From Aquila chrysaetos chrysaetos (Eukaryota > Chordata > Aves > Accipitriformes > Accipitridae), in assembly GCF_900496995.4 (NCBI RefSeq), contig NC_044029.1, positions 3,410,001-3,474,000 on the forward strand: a stretch of DNA of 64,000 bases, given 5' to 3'. Under the pieces are notes generated by a model, which was not told the DNA's origin, ran no database searches, and was given only the letters and a program-made list of their open reading frames with translations. This document shows positions 39,701-49,300 of this stretch, piece by piece. Both the position numbers and the translations under genes were made by a program. Each line of letters opens with the position of its first letter. Within the stretch, counting starts at the first letter, position 1.

Positions 39701-42700
39701 TGTAACATTTAAAAAGATTATTTAAGAGTTATTATGGAATATCCCAGAAAACAGCAGCAGAACACACTGAAGATCAGCCATTATATTTTAACCACTGTGT
39801 GATTCTTTTCAGAAGATTGTTTTAATAAATTAGTAAAGATGATGCTGTAATTATATATAATATTTTAATGACAGAACCATAGAGGCATCTACCACAGGTG
39901 TCATTAATGTTATTTTAAAAGTAAAGTCTTACAGAAACCAGTGATATTTGAATAGACTTTCTGTGAATCTGATGTACTACTGCCAACTTCCCCTTCTGTC
40001 ACTTTTAGCATTAACACCTATAATTACCAAATAGCTTTTTAGTATAGTCATTTGCAATGATGATATTGTGTTTACTGAATATACAGGGGAAGACAATCGA
40101 GTACTCCTAGCCCAAAAAAGGAGAAAAAGATATTTAAAGTATTGTATTAGCTACTCAGTAGTTTTGTTTCAAACTGTAACTTTAAAAGTCCAAGAAAAAA
40201 AAGAATAAATCAAAGCTAAAGTTTTATAGCCTCTTAACAGTGATCCTAAATGAGGGCAAATCATCTACTGAAGGCATCGTGGAAATATACTAGACCATCC
40301 TAAGTTTTGTGCATCACAACAAGGTTTTAGAGAATTCATACTAGATCAGTTAGAAGACGACAACCATGTCTCAGTTTTGCATAACATTAGTTCTACTACA
40401 GTATTCTACAAATACAAAAGTGTTTTGTTTGATGTGTCGGAAACAGCAATTATCCGAAATGCTGCCCCTGGAAGAAATCCCCATCAGAGAGTATCAATAC
40501 AAATTCGCAAAATAAGAAGCCTATTCTGAAAATTTAAACATACTTTATTATAGAACTGTACTCCGCAGACATCAAGTTAAGTATGCTTGTTAAATTAAAT
40601 TTGCTATTTACAGCACATAAAGAACACAAACTTGAACAAGACACATGTGTGCTAGCTCCTATCTGCGAACTTGATCCTGCAGATACATGACTTCGAGAAA
40701 GTTTTGGGGGTTTTTTTGGGGTTTTTTTGTTTGTTTTTTTTTTTTTTTACAGTTGGCAGCAAAACCTGTAACTCATGAAAGCTACAGCTCTTCCTCAGCC
40801 AAACTTACCTTAAGGCTACGGTAAACCCTTCTGGATTTCAGATCCCAGATATTAACTGTGTTATCAAGGCCTCCACTCGCAATATATGAAGAACTAGAAT
40901 TCAAGCTCACACATGTCTGTTTTGCCTGATGGAGAAGGGAAAAAAAGGTATGTTAAAGATAATGCAGGGATTTATTCAAATTACTTAAAAGCATATTGAT
41001 GTGTGTTTTCATCTTCATTAACACAAATAGTCCCACTGACCAACGGAACCATTGCTACACTACAGTCAAAAGGCATTTAAAATCCAGTCTAGTTTGGACA
41101 TATGTTTAATAGACTTTAAGATCTAAATATATTAATTAATAAACTCTCAAATGCTCACATTTTCCCATTCCAAATTTTTTTTAGCACCTTTTCCTTCAAT
41201 ATGTATTTTCCCTTTAAATTATAGCTCCCTAAAGTGCAATCATAGACTTCTATTCGGGTACTGAGTTTTTAAAAGAAAATGCTAAGTTTAGAAAAAAACT
41301 CCTTAAAAGAAAATCAAGAAGTTGTCTAAGTCATGTACTTCACATTCCCTAAACATTACAAAGAATATTATAGCAGCAAACCTCATAATTCGGTAAAGTG
41401 ATTCTTTTTAAAATAATCACTGAAGTACCAGCTTTTGAAAAAAATGTCAATCTTAATGATAGATCTACATCGAGGACAAATTATTATTCAGTTCTATCAT
41501 GTTGAAAATTCACTTTTAAGTTCCTGAGATTTGAACTAAGAAAAAACAAGTCCATCTAATTATTGACATGGAAAAATTGGAAATGATTGCATTAGTTACA
41601 GATCAGATTTAGCGAAATCTCCAGGACAAACACTTCACCTTTGAAAGCGTTTGCTTCAGCAACCTAAAAGCCAGGTTTGAACACCTTTTCTGAAAATTTC
41701 CAGTCCAAATTAGCATTACAATAGCTATCCAAGGAGAATAATTAGAATGGTTTAGAACACTAACAAATCATTCAAACAACCACGACAAGAGACTCTTCTA
41801 AAACTAAGTCCAGCTTTCTGAAGAGTTTATAGTGCCACGCTTCCACTTAACAGGAAAAAAACCCTGACCATAACAGAAGTGCTACTATTTCACACATTTC
41901 CAGAAGCTACTGCATGTGCACTCCAAGAACAACCTTTAGATAGACTCTTTAAGTTGTTCGGTGTACAATGCACAGGCATGCATAATACTGACAATTCAAG
42001 GTGGAAAACGAAGTTCAGACTTGAGCTCTGTTCCATCGCCTACACATTAGATCAAGTTCAAACCACTGCCTGCCTTGGGCTATCACACTGCGGCTCAACA
42101 GGCAAATTCCCCTAGCAGAAAGCTACCAGCATCAGAGGCTAGTACAACTGCATTTGTATTCTCTTACTGGTCGAACTATTTCAAAACCACTATTCCCCTC
42201 AGTCTTTATATGTATTTAACTATGCACAAAAAAATGTTTTTACATACATGTCATAACTCTAACAACAGTAAAATTAAATTGACCCCAATATGCAGAACAG
42301 ATGTGATACAAACAGTACACAAGGTGGAGGGGGGGTGGGTAAAAACAGGGACCAGCATTACTCATACTTACTCCTTCAGCTATTTCAAAGAGTGGAACAG
42401 GTTTGCTTTTACAGCTTGAAACAACTATTTTATCACCAGCAGCAGAAGCAGTGGCCAGGTATCTATCTTAGTCACAAGTTATGGACCATAATTGTATTAT
42501 ACTGGTGATTAATAAAAGCAACAGTAAGTTTCCCCTACCGAACAGAAGACAGATTGGCTAAACAGTCTAAAGTACTGTACCTTGAAGGGACCTAGAAATA
42601 GAAACATAAGGCTATTTTCCAAGCTTTCATTAAAAAGCTCTTGCATTAACTACAGCCCTTACTTCCCAATACAAGGAAAAGCAATTTCTTTCCGAGAGAA

Positions 42701-44520
42701 GAGAAGAAATATCTGGCAGATATTATTTAAGAGCTCTTCACCACTAAGGCAGCTTATCTGCTCTACAATTTTGTTTCCCCACCACTCCCAAGTAAGAGCC
42801 CCATTTATCACTAAAGTTCAAAGGAATGTCTGTTGCTGTTAGCAGACTCTGGATTTAAAGAACCTGTTGGTGACAAACGTTAAACTATTTCACTATATAG
42901 TTTCTCGAGTACAATAAATGTTTGCTAATTTGTCTCCCTCTGTACCGAGGGGAGAAAAACAAAACCCCCAAAAAGAACCTTTTACGACACCAACTCCCTC
43001 AAAGTAGTAAGAAAAGCCTTCAATATAGAAGTACAGAGCAGGGAAACTGCCTCTGCACCCCCAACAAGCGGATCAAGTAATCATTTAGATCCACGTCCTG
43101 TATGTCTTCAGGGCAATGCTCATTATGATTTTATATTTGTTTATTTAAGAATACAGGTTAATTGGCTGGACTTAACACTAAAGAACTGATAGGCAGATTA
43201 GCGCTTGCTATTTCTTTCATTATTTTAAGGCACCATTTTAGCTTATAGAATCATGCAGTACCAAACCCAATGCTCTACCCCTAACAAACATTCAAAAGCA
43301 TATAGGAGTAAGATAGTTCATTGTTGCAGTTTTGGGGGATGGAGAGGAGTCTAGGCAGAAGAAAGCATTACAAGACAGACTGTCTGTTGCTAAAGTTTAC
43401 TAAACAACACATATAAGTGTATATACGTATAAAAATACTATATCTATGCTCCAATTTCTTTGTAAGCTCCATACCTAAAACATTCATTTGTGCTCTATTT
43501 ATTTTAACTTTTCTCTCATACATCCACTTATTTGCAGACTTAGAGGACAGAGATTCAGAACTTGCAGGACCTAACTGTTAGGTGTCAGCATCTTGTCCTT
43601 CTTTTACATCAAGATCAGACATCACTGCCTGTTCCCATGACAGTCAAGCTGTTCCCCTGACAGTCCATTGTTTTCATGAAATTTCTCGTATATTTACCTA
43701 ACACCTGGCACCTCATATCACTATTCTGTAATAGGCTTCCAAGACAGAGGTGAAAGGTCTAAACAGGCCAGATCCATTTTCATGCATAAATCACCACCAT
43801 CCTATGGATGTTTTCCTACACATCCAACACGTTTGTGCTTCCTCTGTAAATGCTACAAACAGCGCAAAGAAAACCAGGGCCTACAGACAAAGAGGTAAGT
43901 GTACACTATCAAAGACTATCAGAATCCATGAGAAGCTGTTCAAGGGAAACAAACAAACAAATCTTTCATTACAGTTTTCCTCTCTACACTATGTATAGAA
44001 TTTTACTACACGAGCAATTGTTTTGTTCAACCTTGTCAGTAAATTAAGCACTGCCTTGAAAGTTAATATTGTAATCAACTATCGAAGAAACAAATGAGTA
44101 AGCTTTACAGTTGGTAGGCAATTCAAGCATATCATAATCATTAAAAAAGTGTTAGCCTCCTAAAGGAAGAGAAACTTCTTCAGAAGCATTTACCAGCATG
44201 AGTTCATTTTGTAAATCACTTCAACACAGAGAACCACAACATTTTCTTCACAATACATACAAATCTTTTTATACAAGACTTCAAAACTGTATCAGGCCTG
44301 TGATTTACAGACACTTTAATAAAAAAAATTCACTGAAATTTTGCAGAACGCCCACAAAACTATGGCTGAAACTGTAAAGGATACTATTGCTGGCCCAACA
44401 TAGTGAGCTGACTGGATGTGGGGGTGTATGTGGGTTGAACTGCTCCACCACAGTTAGAGATGAGGAATCCCATATTTTAACGTCATCTCCTGATGAAGCA
44501 AAACGTATGCTTTCTTGCAT
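20864..44520 (-). CDS. NEDD1: NEDD1, gamma-tubulin ring complex targeting protein (complete, 14 coding exons)
   Basis: WD-repeat adaptor (GCP-WD) that anchors the gamma-tubulin ring complex at centrosomes and spindle microtubules and so directs microtubule nucleation. Coding exons in transcript order: 44520-44385, 42466-42372, 40925-40809, 39585-39445, 32139-31910, 30747-30546, 29597-29411, 26525-26394, 26193-26146, 25676-25453, 24703-24547, 24240-24084, 21743-21677, 20968-20864. All are bounded by AG/GT and phases match at every junction. They sum to 1,998 nt: 665 aa plus TGA (human about 660). Start MQESIRFASSGDDVKIWD and end REENKRLRTHF closely follow human NEDD1 as I recall it. The ATG has G at -3; a larger frame that starts upstream at 44,565 is intronic. 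Residues 1-305 form the WD40 propeller, 308-605 the Ser/Pro-rich linker, and about 575-665 the helical gamma-tubulin-complex binding end. Intron 2 is U12-like. I see no frameshift or stop, so the gene looks intact. Confidence 0.97.
24084..29597 (-). CDS. NEDD1: NEDD1 exons 8-13: variable Ser/Thr-Pro linker
   Basis: Six exons encode residues 308-608. Exon 8 (SNLTGSSNKPASKRVEVKAG) diverges from mammals. Exon 9 contains SSLGDVFSPVRD with Ser409-Pro410, the position that corresponds, by remembered alignment, to the mitotic Ser411 site of human NEDD1. Exon 10 adds only 16 codons (IIASKVNEDPQGKGD). Exon 11 has GLDFLPQLPTAFPVKRSP, SSPLHALVGSP and GKQESKEVLKQ. Exon 12 has a proline run (LSPPPPST). 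Exon 13 has the conserved block from AGVASSLSEKI to NAPLTSIQINFIQNMIQET, where the C-terminal helical region begins. In the known protein this linker receives Cdk1, Plk1 and Nek9 phosphorylation. Confidence 0.93.
30546..44520 (-). CDS. NEDD1: NEDD1 exons 2-7: WD40 propeller part
   Basis: Six exons encode residues 1-307. Exon 2 (1-45) has the first blade with DVKIWD. Exon 3 (46-77) carries ATASAAGDKIVVSSCKSKP. Exon 4 (78-116) has SGGLDNTVNIWDLKS, a classic WD repeat end. Exon 5 (117-163) has DHKDEVTCITYNWNDCYIAS and GSLSGEIILHS. Exon 6 (164-239) has LGSVSDSGNVTLWDVNS and VGLDKRIILYD. Exon 7 (240-307) has DFMPDGTTLAIGCSRGKI and ends TFSK. In the known protein this propeller directs NEDD1 to the centrosome. 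The blade pattern is clear; exact blade boundaries need a structural alignment. Confidence 0.95.
30915..31087 (-). mobile_element. CR1 LINE 3'-end fragment
   Basis: The plus strand shows the antisense signature of avian CR1 3' ends: a degenerate octamer remnant (ATGACAGAATATC), then AAGTTGGAAGGAACCCATGA, GATCATCGAGTTCAACTCCC and, at the far end, GGGGAGCCTGTTCCAGTAT. It is severely 5'-truncated and lies within NEDD1 intron 6, in the same orientation as the gene. Confidence 0.9.
32140..39444 (-). other. NEDD1: NEDD1 intron 5 (largest intron)
   Basis: A 7.3-kb intron between WD40 exons 5 and 6. Apart from the CR1-like remnant at about 33.0-33.7 kb, I recognise no gene, exon or structured RNA in it. 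Confidence 0.85.
33040..33720 (-). mobile_element. Ancient CR1-like LINE remnant (reverse transcriptase part)
   Basis: Translating the minus strand of NEDD1 intron 5 gives, in order, pieces of a CR1-family reverse transcriptase. LDLSKALDSVPG at 33,596-33,549 matches the FSKAFDxV block. LFNIFSNGYD at 33,422-33,393 matches LFNIFINDL, about 60 codons later as in CR1. Next comes a KNDLGFVI-like block near 33,210, and MGEVLLPL near 33,100. Stops and frameshifts break the frame, so the copy is long dead and much older than the CR1 tail at 30.9 kb. The limits are approximate. Confidence 0.72.
40702..40748. repeat. T/G homopolymer-rich tract
   Basis: TTTTGGGGGTTTTTTTGGGG passing into a long T run, about 60 bp inside NEDD1 intron 4 from the exon 4 donor. 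On the transcribed strand it is an A/C-rich tract. It is probably length-variable. Confidence 0.75.
42467..44384 (-). other. NEDD1: NEDD1 intron 2, predicted U12-type (minor spliceosome)
   Basis: The donor reads A|GTATCCTTTAC, a full match to the U12 5' splice-site consensus RTATCCTTT. The acceptor side reads TCCATAAC, one mismatch from the U12 branch-site consensus TCCTTAAC, then 11 nt to the AAG acceptor at 42,469-42,467. That spacing falls in the narrow window used by U12 introns, and no polypyrimidine tract is present. Using these sites joins ASN to NRYLATAS in frame, matching the WD40 protein. Length is 1,918 bp. Confidence 0.85.
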
Positions 44521-45379
44521 GGCTGCACCTGTTTTTGCAGAAATAAATAAAAAATGAAAATACATATTAATAAAAAATAAAAATATACAACAAGCAACTT
44601 CACAAATGAAAAGTAATTTCCCGTATACTATTTAATATTGTTTTCTTGATAACAGGGACATTTAATTGGAGAGTTACACAATTAGTACTGTTCAGCTGAA
44701 TATACTACTGAAAGCAGCAGACACTCCGCACTTTTGTTACTTGAATTCTTGCAGGAAAGGTATGCTTTCCTTTTCACAAAGGAAAAGCCAGCCCCTCTAC
44801 GGTATCAAGAGACTAAAATGATGCTTGTATCTCCACAGAGTTTACAGCTGCCTAACACGAAGCCGTGAGCATCTCAGGGACTCATTTCCCACCAGCAGAT
44901 GGAGGTACACAAACCAGAATCAAACCGACTGTTGGGAGGGGAAGGCTGGAAGTTTGGACCTAAAGGACTCACTTCAGCGTTTCTCTCACCACCTTAAAGG
45001 AGTCATCCGAGAATCCTTTAAACTAAAACTTTAACGGAAGAACACGAGCGACAATGAGTCACCTTTCAACGCAACTTACACAACATTAAAAAACCAAAAA
45101 GACCACCAAGGTACTACTATTTGTTTGGACCGACGCCGTTTTAAGAGTTAAAACCAGGCTAATCGATTCCAGGTGTGTAAAGTTTATTCTCAGCTTTTAA
45201 CTCTGGGTAATTTTAAACCAGCAACAAACAAGGACTCAAAAGGCTTTCCTTCACCTGAAAGCGGAACCACCCTTTAGCCAAAAGTTTCCGGGACGCTTCC
45301 ACACAGCTCTGGGCCACGAATTCTCACTGCCGAGAACGTCTGAGAGGTGCACAACACTGAACAAAACTACCCGGGACGC

Positions 45380-46360
45380 TCAAGTTCCACAACCGCCTCC
45401 CTCGGCCGTTACCCAAGCCATCACCCCGCGGAGCTGCTCCCCGCTCCTTCCCTACTCCTTCCGCCCCTCACGGGCCTTCTCTCCCCGCTCCCCCCCTTCA
45501 GCCCCGGAGGCCGCGGGACGAGCCGCTCTCCGCGCCCCACGGCGCCGCCAACCGCCCGGCCCCGCGCTCCCGCTCAAGGCGGGACCCCGCTGCGGGCCGC
45601 CCCCGCGTTCCGGGCTCTCCCTCCACCGCCGACCGCCGTTAACCCACCTGCCGGGGCGGGCACCGGGCCGAGCCCGAGCCCCCTTCCCCTCAGCGGCCCC
45701 CGGCGCCTCCTGAGGGATCGGGGCCCCTCCTCAGGCGCCGGCCACCGCGATTGGCTGAGACCTTCCTGCTCCCAGTTCTCGACGGGGTCCGCACGCCCTT
45801 CGCCGGCCAATGAGCGCCGCCCTTTGCCGCGCGCCCTCCCTCGCGGGCCGGTTTGCCGCGCCGCGGCCCAACTTCGCCACCCGTCCCAACAGCCCCCGCG
45901 CGCGCGCCTTCGCGTCCACCCCCCGCGGCGTCTACGGTGGCCCGGAAGGAAGGGGGGGGGGGGGGCGGGAGCGCGCGCCGTTCCCGCCTTTCGGGCCGTT
46001 CCCTGCGGTGTCGCCCGGTTCTGAGGCGACAGCCCCGGGGAGCGGCGGCCGGCCGGCCGGCACACCCCGGCGGAGGCTTTGCCTTTGCCCGGGCGGGCCC
46101 GGCTGAGGGTCTGGACCGAGTGTGGGTGTCTGAGGGGGCCCGGAGTGCCGGACCTGGAGGTCTGGCTGGTCAGCGTGTGCCGCCCGCTCGGGGCCTCTGG
46201 GGAGAGGGGATCGTGTCGGGGGTGGGGGTTGAGGGGACACCGGCCCCAGAGCACCGCCTGGAAACCGCCGGGGAGAAGCTGACGCCAGCCACGGGTTAAG
46301 GAATCGATCGTGCTCCCCGCGATAGGTTGGTTTTGAGGGGCGCCGGGTCCGGGACCTGCC
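45380..46360 (-). promoter_or_regulatory. NEDD1: NEDD1 CpG-island promoter
   Basis: About 1 kb of dense CpG sequence just upstream of the NEDD1 start exon. Two CCAAT-box motifs lie close together: GCCAATGAG on the plus strand at 45,805-45,813 and, on the minus strand, CAGCCAATCG at about 45,757-45,748. A TATA box is not evident. A CCGGAAGG ETS-type motif lies at 45,940-45,947, beside a G14 run (about 45,951-45,964). The start site is probably near 45.7 kb but cannot be fixed from sequence. Long open frames on both strands (225-231 codons) are GC artefacts. Confidence 0.8.
45648..45745 (-). other. NEDD1: Predicted NEDD1 5'UTR exon 1
   Basis: A minus-strand donor CGGCAG|GTGGGTTAAC at 45,648/45,647 lies inside the CpG island. 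It would splice to the acceptor at 44,530/44,529, eight bases before the ATG, giving a 1,119-bp intron 1. The 5' limit given is a guess placed just inside the CCAAT motif. Confidence 0.45.
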
Positions 46361-49300
46361 GCGTTTTAAATGGTCAACTTGGAGAAAGGGCTGTGTTTTC
46401 AGTAAAGAGCACCCAGCACAGCTGGGCCAGTCCTTGTTCTTCCCTGGGACATCTTGGGGACAGATCATAATAAAGAATAGCGATAAACACATCCCGGACT
46501 GAGAAGCAAGCCCCTGATCTGTACCTGTCAGCTCAAGTCCGTTTTTAATTACAGACTTTGTGTTAACAACATACCCACTTGTAACACACCCCCTTACACC
46601 CTTTGTGCTTACTTCCAGTAACATCAAGTCACACAGAATTGTTGCATCTGTGTCCTGGCTTGGAATAGAGCTGTTGTTTGGGTCATGCCCAATTTTACAG
46701 AAAAAAGGGGTTTTTTTAAATTCTCATCTGGTGAAACAAAAGCTAGCACTTCCTCAAAGGTAGTATGTATTTTCACCGCCTCTGCTTTCTAAACCTAAGT
46801 AGAAAATTATTTAGTAAAAGATTGTCTGTAAAGGGATATTTGATGTGAAAACTGTAGCAAAACTGTTTCGGTAGAGACCTGGTTTCAAATGAGTCTTTCC
46901 CTTATGTAGCCTCAGAATCGGTAGGTCTGAAATGCCCCCTTCACTTTCCTTTGCAGATGGAGTTTGGATTCTCCAGGTTCATTTCATTTCTAGTCTGTAT
47001 AAGTGAACTCAGAATCAGGAAAGAAACTCACGTCACTGTTATACAAAATGCCATTATTATTTCCCTACAGCAATGAGGATCGTGTCTTTATTGCATCTAT
47101 TCATCCTCATTAACCAATCATTAGTCATGTTATATATCATTTATCACCTGTCTTCTCAGATACCTGAGCCTTACGGGATCTACAGCATTCCTACAAGTCT
47201 TCTATCCCCCACTCCACTTTATTGTCCTAAATTGCTTTTAGACCAATCATGTGTCACTTCTAAGGCCAATACTCTGTTCTACCTTCAGTACATAGAATCA
47301 AAAGCTTTTTCTTTCCCGTAGCAACATCCTCTGGCTTTTTTCTTTATCTCCTCACTGTGGAGCGTAACTGTGTTTACAGACAGGAAGGCGAGTACCTGCC
47401 TTCCAAGCCCTCAAGCCTTGAAGCTGAGCAATTTGAAATTTTCAGGTTTTTAAGTAAACACGACCAGCATTTTTTTGCTTCGTTCTCTGACACCCCCTCA
47501 ATTAAATCAGTTTTTCCTGCTGCTAGGACCTTTATTGGTGTTTTTTTATGCCAGTGACTGTGCTGTGTTTCTTCTTGGTATTTATAAGAAACCACTGGGA
47601 CATCTTGGTTGTATCACCTTTGCGGAAAGGACTGCAGCAAGAAGCCCAATTCTTAAAGCGGTTCTTCGTCTTAGTCTTAGCCCAATTCTTAGAGCGGTGC
47701 TGCCGCTGAAGAGGAGGAAGGCCGCCTGCACAAGGCAGGGCTTTCCAAGCAACTGTGCAAGGCTGTGAAACAATCTCCCTGAGAAAGTTCCCTCACACCT
47801 GAGACAGACAGATCTGGTTTGGAGGGAAACTGCCTTGCAGGTGGAAGGGAAATCCTCTCCACAGAGCTTTCCAAATGAGGAGAATCGGCCCATCTCTGGG
47901 AACCTCAGCCAAATATACAGCCTGTGACTAATGATTTTGTACAGCCCTCCACCAGGTAATAACAATTTCCATCTTCCAAGTGCAGGATGCACTCCTTTCA
48001 TCAAGCTTATTGCTACATGCACATTCAGATTTTAAAACAGATTAAAAATTCCAATCAATTTCCTACCACTGAGAAGAAAAAAAAACGGTGGTTGCCTCAC
48101 AACTGACATAATGATGCAACGTAGAGAAATGCAGTCTGGGCAGGACAGCAGAGGCGTCAAGAAGTGGAGGCTGAGGAGGCAGCAGAGGAGTACGGGCGTG
48201 GGATGAGAAGGGATGGGGCACATCCCCAGCGCTGGAGACCTCACGGCTATAAATGACTCACCGGCAGTTAAAGATTCGCAGAGCTGGTGCTGGACAAAAA
48301 CAGTTTTCATGGGTGACAAAGAGAACTAAAACCAAGTACCTAACATACGTAAAACACCATATAGATTGGATTTAGGTGTAATATGGAACTGCAAACCCAC
48401 GAAGAAAGAGCAAGATATAAAAGTGTGTTAAACATATGAAAATTACCCCAAATTGATCCTAGAGTGAGGGAGAAGAAAACATCATATTCTTCCTGGCCCA
48501 TGACTCCAGATGTGATGACTTTCCCTAGCAGCTCCTCACACACACAAGCCTGAAACCACTGACCTTCAGACCCAGGGGAGCAGAAGTGTGAGCATTATAC
48601 AGGTGAACAAGAGTGAAAATAGTAACAATTTATATAATCACTTTAACTGTATTACTATTATTATAATTTAAACTTTTTCTGCATAGAAGTATTCTTTCTT
48701 TTCCCATAATAATTAGACCTGGATTAATAGTGACTCTTGGATTAGGCTAAGATTTCAATTCTACTAATAAATTTTTGGCTTTAAACTTACATTGATTTCC
48801 TCTTTGCCCATAAAAAAGGTTTTCAGTGTAGCAGCAGTGACACGAGGTTCTGAAGGATGAGCCGCAGAGTTCCTGGGGGATAAGCCCAGTCAGGACGCTG
48901 GGGAAAAAACAGCCTACATTTCTTCACGGTTATAATTGTTCTTTAAATCAGTTTTGAAATAGTTGGTATTATTCCACTTGGTAGTGGAATCGTAAGAACG
49001 TAACAGCGCTAATTAATACACTACATGTTGTATGATAATAAAATGTATACAGTAATTTTATAGGATAAATGGAATCTTGATGTTTACCTCTAGCTCTGCC
49101 ATATTCTAGCTATATGACGCCAGTATCCATGAAGCAAGGTGCGAAGCGTGAAGCACGGACCTCATTCTGCTCCCGCGTTGCAGAGCAGCCGTGAGAGCCA
49201 TCAGGCACTTGCAGTTCTCCCACGTGGAGAACCCACCGCAGAGGCTCCTATGCCGACCCCCCCAGGCCTCGGCGTGGAGAACACACGACTGCCAAGGATC

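Noticed and set aside
44305..44565. Using the methionine at 44,565 as the NEDD1 start
   Set aside because: That extension lies in intron 1, upstream of the acceptor at 44,530/44,529. The conserved start MQES is at 44,520.
45347..46627. 225-231-codon open frames on both strands of the NEDD1 island
   Set aside because: Composition artefacts of the CpG-rich promoter; they overlap each other and the predicted NEDD1 5'UTR.
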